In this document: positions 1 through 3,413 of the stretch, piece by piece
Numbering within the stretch: the first letter of the stretch is position 1
Layout of the letters: every line of letters begins with the position of its first letter
Assembly (NCBI GenBank): GCA_900321665.1
Contig: ONWY01000097.1
Location: forward strand, 1-5,735
Direction of reading: 5' to 3'
DNA: 5,735 nucleotides
DNA from: an uncultured Eubacteriales bacterium
GTDB taxonomy: Bacteria; Bacillota; Clostridia; Oscillospirales; Acutalibacteraceae
Notes under the pieces: generated by a model
Seen by the model: only the letters and a program-made list of their open reading frames with translations
The model's database searches: none
What the model was told of the DNA's origin: nothing
Translations under genes and position numbers: made by a program

Positions 1-1418
1 GCAAAGCGCATGATTGTAACTCTCTTGATTAACCACACTCTATTTTTATCGTCAACATCAAAACCTGCCGCTTTCAGTGCCGCTCTCAAAATCACAATGC
101 GGAATGAGTCAATGCAAATCTTGCCGATGCGGTATTTTTTATTCATATCGGCAAGCCAACCCACCGGGATACTCGGGTCGATGTCCGGCGCGTCCACTAC
201 GGTTAATAGTCCCTTACTTTCCCATTCTTCGAGCGGTGCTTTTATTCTTTCTAAATCGGCTGATTGTGAACATACCCAAGAATGGGTTAACCAATAATAG
301 AGCCCGTCTTTATAGAATAGCAAACCCGCTGCCACAAAGTCATTCGTCTTGGCAAAATCAATCGCGGCTACACAACTATAACCGGTTAAATCAGGCATAT
401 TTTTTTCATTGCAAGCAATGATGTTGTCCCACGATGTGATATCATTTACCAACTCTTTCGGCGGGCGGTTTAATCGCTTTGCTTCAAAGTCAATTCTAAC
501 CTTCGGGTTGACTCGTATTTCGGCGGCTTCGAGCCTCATTTCAAGCAACAGATTAGGAAAATATTGCAGGCTTGGATTGGCTTTATACCAATTTTCTTCC
601 AGCGTGCTATCATCTTCATCATCAATGCGGCAAATAAAGGGAATTGTGCCGTTATCCGGCATATTTTTGAAAAGAATATCCATTGATATTTTTTCCATAT
701 CATCCAGCGGACCGCCGCGCACTAAGCCGTTGGATGTGATAATGGTCTGTCGCGGGTTTTCTTTCTTACCGAGACCGGTTTTAGCCACCTTTATAATGTC
801 ATAATTAATATACTGATGGTATTCGTCAAAATTAATTTTGCCGGGGCGCCCGCCGTCTTTTGTCTTTGCGTTCGATGTGCGGTACCGGATGATGCTCCCG
901 GTCGAGAGGTTTTTTATTTCCTCTTTATTCCAATACCAGTATTGTTTATAAAAATTCTTATTGCTATCAAGAATATTTTTTATATCATTAAAGGATGTGG
1001 AAGCCTGCTCCTCACTTGTTGCGAAGGTATCGCAGTGATATTCGCGCACCCCGTTGATTGGAGTACACAGCGCAAAATCCTCGAAAGAGAGATAACCGTT
1101 TTTTCCGGCACCACGACCAAGCTCACCAAAAAGAACGGGAAAGCGAATCAGCCCGCTTTCCTTGTAGTAAACACAATTATGCAATGCAAACAAACACTTT
1201 TCCCACTCAAATAGATTGTACGGGAAATGTGCCTGCAGCTTCATATATTTTTCAAACTGTTCGGCATCAAAATAGATAGTACCGTTAAAGCAACGCTCAA
1301 TCCAATCACAAAAAGCATATTGCTCTTTGCATTGCAGGTAATCACCGTGCCTTACCAGGTCAATGTAGGTTTGAATCGGCTCGGCTTTGGTCACATCGAA
1401 AACCTTACATGAGCCCAC
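1..1418 (-). CDS. terL: Phage terminase large subunit, HK97-like (partial, 3' end outside window)
   Basis: This is the ATPase/nuclease motor subunit that drives DNA into the prohead and cuts concatemers. The frame is open from just inside terS to the left edge with no stop, giving about 470 residues, so only the C-terminal part of the nuclease domain is missing. Numbering from the ATG at 1427, it shows a Walker A-like P-loop GRGAGKNG (about 104-111, with K-N in place of the usual K-S/T, a form I associate with this family), a Walker B NFDEYH (about 199-204), and a nuclease-domain acidic strand AAIDFAKTNDF (about 354-364). The start is ambiguous: the ATG at 1427 sits directly against AGGAGG, whereas the in-frame GTG at 1418 has the same Shine-Dalgarno at 9 nt, so I prefer 1418. 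A TGA lies in frame a few codons upstream of the ATG. It overlaps the end of terS, which suggests translational coupling. I am very sure of the family. Confidence 0.93.
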   Translation of the reverse strand, partial: MGSCKVFDVTKAEPIQTYIDLVRHGDYLQCKEQYAFCDWIERCFNGTIYFDAEQFEKYMKLQAHFPYNLFEWEKCLFALHNCVYYKESGLIRFPVLFGELGRGAGKNGYLSFEDFALCTPINGVREYHCDTFATSEEQASTSFNDIKNILDSNKNFYKQYWYWNKEEIKNLSTGSIIRYRTSNAKTKDGGRPGKINFDEYHQYINYDIIKVAKTGLGKKENPRQTIITSNGLVRGGPLDDMEKISMDILFKNMPDNGTIPFICRIDDEDDSTLEENWYKANPSLQYFPNLLLEMRLEAAEIRVNPKVRIDFEAKRLNRPPKELVNDITSWDNIIACNEKNMPDLTGYSCVAAIDFAKTNDFVAAGLLFYKDGLYYWLTHSWVCSQSADLERIKAPLEEWESKGLLTVVDAPDIDPSIPVGWLADMNKKYRIGKICIDSFRIVILRAALKAAGFDVDDKNRVWLIKRVTIMRF

Positions 1419-1704
1419 CGGCGCCATCCTCCTCTTTGAGCTTCATTACCGTTTCAGCCGAGAGTCCGAGTTGCTTTAAAATTGATAATTGCTGCTTGTT
1501 ATATGCGATTGCTTGTCGCGAGATTTCTTTGTCGTATGGATGCTCTTTGAGAAACTCTCTCGCTTCGTTTTCCAGGAGATAAAATGCCACATAAGAATCC
1601 ACCTGAATGGCAAATGCTTCAATGTCGGCATGCTTATTTTTCAGCTGTTCTATTAAACTTTTTTTGATGTCTTTTGCCCTGTTTTTCGGCTTTTTTGCCG
1701 CCAT
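1405..1704 (-). CDS. terS: Phage terminase small subunit, P27 family
   Basis: This 99-residue protein is the DNA-recognition subunit of the packaging enzyme. It binds the cos or pac site and hands DNA to TerL. It starts with a lysine-rich tail (AAKKPKNRAKDIKK) and is then almost entirely helical. The C-terminal half (about 63-90, IAYNKQQLSILKQLGLSAETVMKL) resembles the conserved end of P27/Terminase_4 small terminases, with the typical LGLSAE turn. Length is near the short end of the family. The ATG at 1704 has a strong G-rich ribosome binding site (AAGGGGG, 9 nt upstream). The immediate 3' neighbour is terL, whose own Shine-Dalgarno lies inside the terS coding sequence. The 5' neighbour is an AT-rich gap with three TTGAAAATT repeats, a reasonable place for its binding site. 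The call rests on both sequence pattern and position. Confidence 0.88.
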   Translation of the reverse strand: MAAKKPKNRAKDIKKSLIEQLKNKHADIEAFAIQVDSYVAFYLLENEAREFLKEHPYDKEISRQAIAYNKQQLSILKQLGLSAETVMKLKEEDGAGGLM

Positions 1705-1739
1705 TTCAAAGCACCCCCTTTTTCAGCATTTTATTTATA

Positions 1740-1772
1740 AATTTTCAAAAATTTTCAAGATGTAATTTTCAA
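1740..1772 (-). repeat. Three TTGAAAATT direct repeats upstream of terS (possible TerS-binding iterons)
   Basis: The nonamer AATTTTCAA (TTGAAAATT on the coding strand) occurs at 1740-1748, 1750-1758 and 1764-1772, so start-to-start spacings are 10 and 14 bases. They lie 36-68 bases upstream of the terS start codon. Cos phages such as lambda carry small-terminase binding repeats beside the cut site, so by analogy these may be a cosB-like element. The surrounding DNA is very AT-rich, which raises the chance of accidental repeats. The function is inferred from position only. Confidence 0.35.
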
Positions 1773-1837
1773 GTATTACCTCGAAAAAATAAAAATCTTT
1801 TCGCAGATGTGAGAAAATCGGAATTGTCATCCCTTTG

Positions 1838-1890
1838 CCGCCGTTCTCCCGAGAGCAAAAAAACAAGCCAATTTTTTTGACCGGGGGGCA
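1838..1890. other. Candidate cos (packaging cut) site between HNH and terS
   Basis: The gap between the HNH stop codon and terS holds an unusual GC/AT block. It contains GCCGCCG (1837-1843), a near-palindrome TCTCCCGAGA (1845-1854), an A7 run (1857-1863) and a T7 run (1872-1878) forming an 8-bp inverted repeat around CAAGCCAA, and then CCGGGGGG (1881-1888). In cos phages with an HNH endonuclease next to the terminase genes, the cohesive-end site commonly lies in this interval, and HNH proteins of this type have been shown to be needed for cos cleavage. The G-run block also resembles, from memory, sequences seen upstream of terS in other Clostridia-type phages. The exact nick positions cannot be read from sequence, so the boundaries are approximate. 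Confidence 0.4.
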
Positions 1891-2184
1891 TTAAAATTTT
1901 TCATCATCCCAAATTTTTTTTGCAGGTGAAAAACTTTTTTCCGGATGCTCAATGTTATGGCACGCAGCGCACAAACTTATCAGATTACTCTCGGTCAGCC
2001 GAAGGTTCCACGCTTCATTCAAGTGTTGAATGTGATGCACCGTGTTCGCTCTCGTGTGCCTGCCTTCCCTCGCGCACCGTTGGCACTCGAAGTGGTCGCG
2101 CTTTAAAACTTCAAGTCGCTTTGCTTTCCACTCTTTAGATTTATAGAACCGGATTTGCTCCGGCGAATACTTTTTATAGTTCAT
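1891..2184 (-). CDS. Phage HNH endonuclease
   Basis: This 97-residue protein has a textbook HNH/zinc-knuckle nuclease fold: C34-x2-C37, then the H50-H51 pair that opens the beta-beta-alpha metal site (VHHIQ), N67 in the ESNLISLC segment, and C72-x2-C75-H76 followed by H80. The paired cysteines would bind structural zinc, and H50/H51, N67 and H76 would form the catalytic metal centre. The N-terminus (YKSKEWKAKRLEVLKRD) is the usual FYKSxxWKxxR lead-in for this phage family. Small HNH proteins directly ahead of terS and terL assist terminase-dependent cos cutting, and the position here fits that role better than a homing endonuclease. The ATG at 2184 has GGTGAG about 4 nt upstream, a slightly tight but usable ribosome binding site. 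It is probably the first gene of the late transcript. Confidence 0.92.
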   Translation of the reverse strand: MNYKKYSPEQIRFYKSKEWKAKRLEVLKRDHFECQRCAREGRHTRANTVHHIQHLNEAWNLRLTESNLISLCAACHNIEHPEKSFSPAKKIWDDEKF

Positions 2185-2192
2185 ATCTCACC

Positions 2193-2229
2193 AAAATAAT
2201 AGCGGCGAGAAAGACCAAAACTCGCCGCT
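2193..2229 (-). terminator. Rho-independent terminator-like hairpin in the leader ahead of the HNH gene
   Basis: A perfect 9-bp stem AGCGGCGAG / CTCGCCGCT (2229-2221 with 2209-2201 on the transcribed strand) encloses an 11-nt loop and is followed by AUUAUUUU (2200-2193). A GC-rich stem with a U-rich tail is the form of an intrinsic terminator for leftward transcription. The tail is interrupted by A, so strength is uncertain. On the other strand the tail is only C-UUU-G, so leftward action is favoured. It ends 8 bases before the HNH start codon and lies downstream of the candidate promoter. It could therefore end the early transcript, attenuate the late one, or be bypassed by a late factor. 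Confidence 0.6.
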
Positions 2230-2314
2230 CTTTGCAATTCAAACAGGAAATAGAATCATCTTCTTTGCTTTCGCATACCTACACTAACAAAACCACCGAT
2301 GATAAATGAATTGC

Positions 2315-2323
2315 ATTATAACA
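2315..2323 (-). promoter_or_regulatory. Extended -10 promoter for the late (HNH-terS-terL) transcript
   Basis: The minus strand carries TGTTATAAT, a perfect extended -10 element (TG-N-TATAAT), in the gap just behind the regulator gene. With the hexamer at 2320-2315, the start of transcription would be near 2308, leaving a leader of about 124 nt before the HNH start codon. At the 17-bp spacing the -35 position reads GAGTAA, a poor match to TTGACA, as expected for an activator-dependent promoter. This is the place where Gram-positive phages of this layout switch on their packaging genes. It is a sequence-pattern call, and AT-rich DNA can give chance -10 boxes, but the position supports it. Confidence 0.55.
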
Positions 2324-2335
2324 ATAACATGCTTT

Positions 2336-2365
2336 TATTACTCATTCAAACACATTTCTACACAT
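2336..2365 (-). repeat. Three helically phased direct repeats upstream of the late promoter (candidate activator site)
   Basis: On the minus strand three 10-bp units run head to tail: ATGTGTAGAA (2365-2356), ATGTGTTTGA (2355-2346) and ATGAGTAATA (2345-2336). All fit ATGWGTNNNA. They cover about -57 to -28 relative to the predicted start, and the last copy replaces the missing -35 box. The first copy contains the stop codon of the regulator gene. Ten-base spacing puts every copy on the same face of the helix, as for a multimeric activator touching RNA polymerase. The natural candidate for binding is the sigma-region-4-like protein encoded directly upstream. That link is inference. Confidence 0.45.
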
Positions 2366-2780
2366 CCGACTCATCGAGATGCTTTTGAAACGCCTTCAGT
2401 GCTTCTTTTCGCTGTCTGTTAATATGCTGTTGTGAGAAAAACATTTGCTTTGCTATTTCCTCTTCTGTTTCAAAATTCAGATATTTACGAATGAGAATTT
2501 CTGCATATATTCTATTGTCGAGCTTGTTGATTTTGCCGGATGCTTCAACAAAGAGATTAATATATTTATCGTAATACTCATTGCATTTTCTTTTTTCATC
2601 CTCGATTGCTTGAATCAGATTTATCAGTGAGTCTGTTGTCGGTGATTGTTTTACCTTGACCTGGTCGAGCACTATAGCTGATAGTCCTTTCTTTTCATCG
2701 AGTTCTTTGATCCGGTATTTGCTCTTGAGAAATTTATCCCAATACTTTTTGATTTGTAATAAGTAATTCTCTGCTGTCAT
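2358..2780 (-). CDS. DUF1492/ArpU-like phage late transcription regulator
   Basis: This 140-residue protein has a helical N-terminal region with the family-like segment VKVKQSPTTDSLINLI (about 41-56), a charged coiled stretch (about 57-90), and a C-terminal sigma-70 region-4-like helix-turn-helix. That last part reads AEILIRKYLNFETEEEIAKQ (93-112) followed by the recognition helix FSQQHINRQRKEALKAF (115-131). This matches DUF1492 and the wider ArpU/RinA/LtrC group of late transcription activators in phages of Gram-positive bacteria, which turn on the packaging and structural operon. Its place immediately before the late promoter, HNH, terS and terL is the standard one. The ATG at 2780 has an excellent ribosome binding site, AGGAG with 7 nt spacing. 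It follows a 34-residue gene by 27 bases and is probably co-transcribed with it. The DNA target is not proven by sequence. Confidence 0.85.
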   Translation of the reverse strand: MTAENYLLQIKKYWDKFLKSKYRIKELDEKKGLSAIVLDQVKVKQSPTTDSLINLIQAIEDEKRKCNEYYDKYINLFVEASGKINKLDNRIYAEILIRKYLNFETEEEIAKQMFFSQQHINRQRKEALKAFQKHLDESDV

Positions 2781-2807
2781 TGTTATTCTCCTGTTTTTTT
2801 GTGGTCT

Positions 2808-2912
2808 TTAGTGTTTATCTTTGAAATATTTTATGAAGCCTGCAATTACTATAGCCGTTAATTCTGCAAATACCGTAGTTAAAATACCTGCAACAAAAGG
2901 ATTAATTTTCAT
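2808..2912 (-). CDS. Small single-span membrane protein, 34 residues, function unknown
   Basis: This short open frame reads MKINPFVAGILTTVFAELTA for its first 20 residues and ends IVIAGFIKYFKDKH. Residues 6-27 form one hydrophobic helix interrupted only by a glutamate at 17 and small or hydroxyl residues. The C-terminal tail is basic (K28, K31, K33), predicting a cytoplasmic C-terminus. The start at 2912 has a purine-rich ribosome binding site (GGAAGG, 9 nt upstream), and the stop lies 27 bases before the regulator start, which supports a real gene in the same operon. Tiny proteins beginning M-x-NPFVxG with a mid-helix acidic residue occur, to my recollection, in other Gram-positive phages and prophages, but I know of no assigned function. 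It is too small to be a typical holin, and that role would also be unusual at this position. Confidence 0.68.
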   Translation of the reverse strand: MKINPFVAGILTTVFAELTAIVIAGFIKYFKDKH

Positions 2913-2966
2913 TCTTTTTTACCTTCCTTTTTTCTATTTTTTTATTTAAAGCACCGAACGGAAAGT

Positions 2967-3015
2967 CACTTGGTCTATGCGGTGACAAAGGCGATAAAGG
3001 GACATAGACCAAGTG
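2967..3015. repeat. 13-bp perfect inverted repeat with 23-nt loop
   Basis: CACTTGGTCTATG (2967-2979) is followed after 23 bases by its exact reverse complement (3003-3015). The stem is too long and mixed in composition to be likely by chance. It has no U-run on either side, so it is not an intrinsic terminator. Parts of it can pair elsewhere: CAAGT (3010-3014) with ACTTG (3021-3025), and GTCACTT (2965-2971) with AAGTGAC (3028-3034). It may be an RNA stem or a protein-binding palindrome. It lies 55-103 bases upstream of the start of the 34-residue gene. Confidence 0.75.
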
Positions 3016-3059
3016 CGGCTACTTGCAAAGTGACCTTTTATGAACTTACTCTTTAAGAT

Positions 3060-3109
3060 GCATAGCGCTTTGTTTTAAGCGTGAACAATATATATTTGTA
3101 GCCCTATGC
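3060..3109. repeat. Nested inverted repeats compatible with a three-way RNA junction
   Basis: GCATAG (3060-3065) pairs with CTATGC (3104-3109). Inside lie CGCTT (3066-3070) with AAGCG (3077-3081), directly stacked on the outer stem, and ACAA (3085-3088) with TTGT (3096-3099). AAG (3055-3057) can extend the outer stem with CTT (3110-3112) across a two-base bulge. Each arm is short, so the arrangement depends on the others for support. Confidence 0.4.
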
Positions 3110-3151
3110 CTTTATTTTGGATTGTTTAAGTGTAAAAGATATTTGCTTTCA

Positions 3152-3234
3152 CCTTTCCCCGAACCGGCGCCTGTCCGGTTATAAAGGGTTTGGGAATATT
3201 TCCCAAGGTTTTACCGTTTGTGGCTACAAACGGT
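3152..3234. repeat. Cluster of three consecutive perfect hairpins
   Basis: In order these are AACCGG/CCGGTT (3162-3167 with 3175-3180, 7-nt loop), which can be extended by CCTTT/AAAGG (3152-3156 with 3183-3187); TTGGGAA/TTCCCAA (3190-3196 with 3200-3206, 3-nt loop); and ACCGTTTGT/ACAAACGGT (3213-3221 with 3226-3234, GGCT loop). Only 6-9 bases separate neighbouring stems. None is followed by a U-run on either strand, so they are not intrinsic terminators. Confidence 0.7.
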
Positions 3235-3413
3235 CTGCTTGCTACACTAACGCAATGTCGAATCCTCTGTATGCGGCTACTAACAAAATCACCTTGATTA
3301 ACTCGCTCTTTCTTTTAACTTGATTCACAATCAACCGAGTGTCGAAAGGCTTTTGCGTTGACCATCAACATTTTCAACAATAATAGAGATTTTCCCTATT
3401 ACTAAAACCTATT

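Larger units (their letters stand above)
2950..3370. ncRNA. Candidate structured RNA region between helicase-methyltransferase and small membrane protein genes
   Basis: About 500 bases between the flanking genes carry no convincing reading frame but hold many perfect inverted repeats. These are a 13-bp stem (2967-2979 with 3003-3015), a nested three-way arrangement (3060-3109), three hairpins in a row (3162-3180, 3190-3206, 3213-3234), a nested pair (3301-3305/3336-3340 around 3320-3325/3329-3334), and a long-range 7-bp match (3249-3255 with 3353-3359). The orientation is not settled. G-U extensions at 3065/3082, 3207/3189 and 3360/3248 favour the plus strand, but an AU-rich hairpin at 3379-3403 extends better on the minus strand, and all neighbouring genes are minus. 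No clear promoter or terminator was found on either strand. It could be a stand-alone phage RNA or a long structured intercistronic leader. I do not recognise it as any specific family. Confidence 0.45.

Noticed and set aside
10..1412. Plus-strand open frames of 61-132 codons (10-297, 77-421, 409-804, 816-1214, 1058-1279, 1227-1412)
   Set aside because: All lie opposite the continuous minus-strand large terminase frame, which has family motifs. The plus frames have no recognisable domain.
1920..2138. Plus-strand 72-codon frame
   Set aside because: Antisense to the HNH endonuclease, whose metal-binding residues are all intact.
3167..3206. Promoter-like pair on the minus strand, TTGGGA with 17-bp spacing to TATAAC
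   Set aside because: The -35-like hexamer is one arm of the TTGGGAA hairpin and the match is only moderate. There is no independent sign of a start here. It remains possible, but I would not annotate it.
3250..3270. TCGAATCC / GGATTCGAC resembling a tRNA T-loop or the start of tmRNA
   Set aside because: No T-arm pairing, no acceptor stem, no matching D or anticodon arms, and no tRNA-like 3' part within reach on either strand.
2967..3281. CRISPR-like repeat array
   Set aside because: The repeated words (GCGGCTACT, TATGCGG, TGTCGAA) are short and irregularly spaced, with no repeat-spacer periodicity.
3117..3323. Plus-strand 68-codon open frame in the intergenic region
   Set aside because: It runs through several perfect hairpins, shows no domain-like pattern and has no ribosome binding site ahead of its ATG.
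3379..3403. AU-rich hairpin TAATAG/CTATTA just after the helicase-methyltransferase stop codon
   Set aside because: It is followed by GUUGAAAA rather than a U-run, and the stem is nearly all A-U, so it is not a convincing intrinsic terminator.
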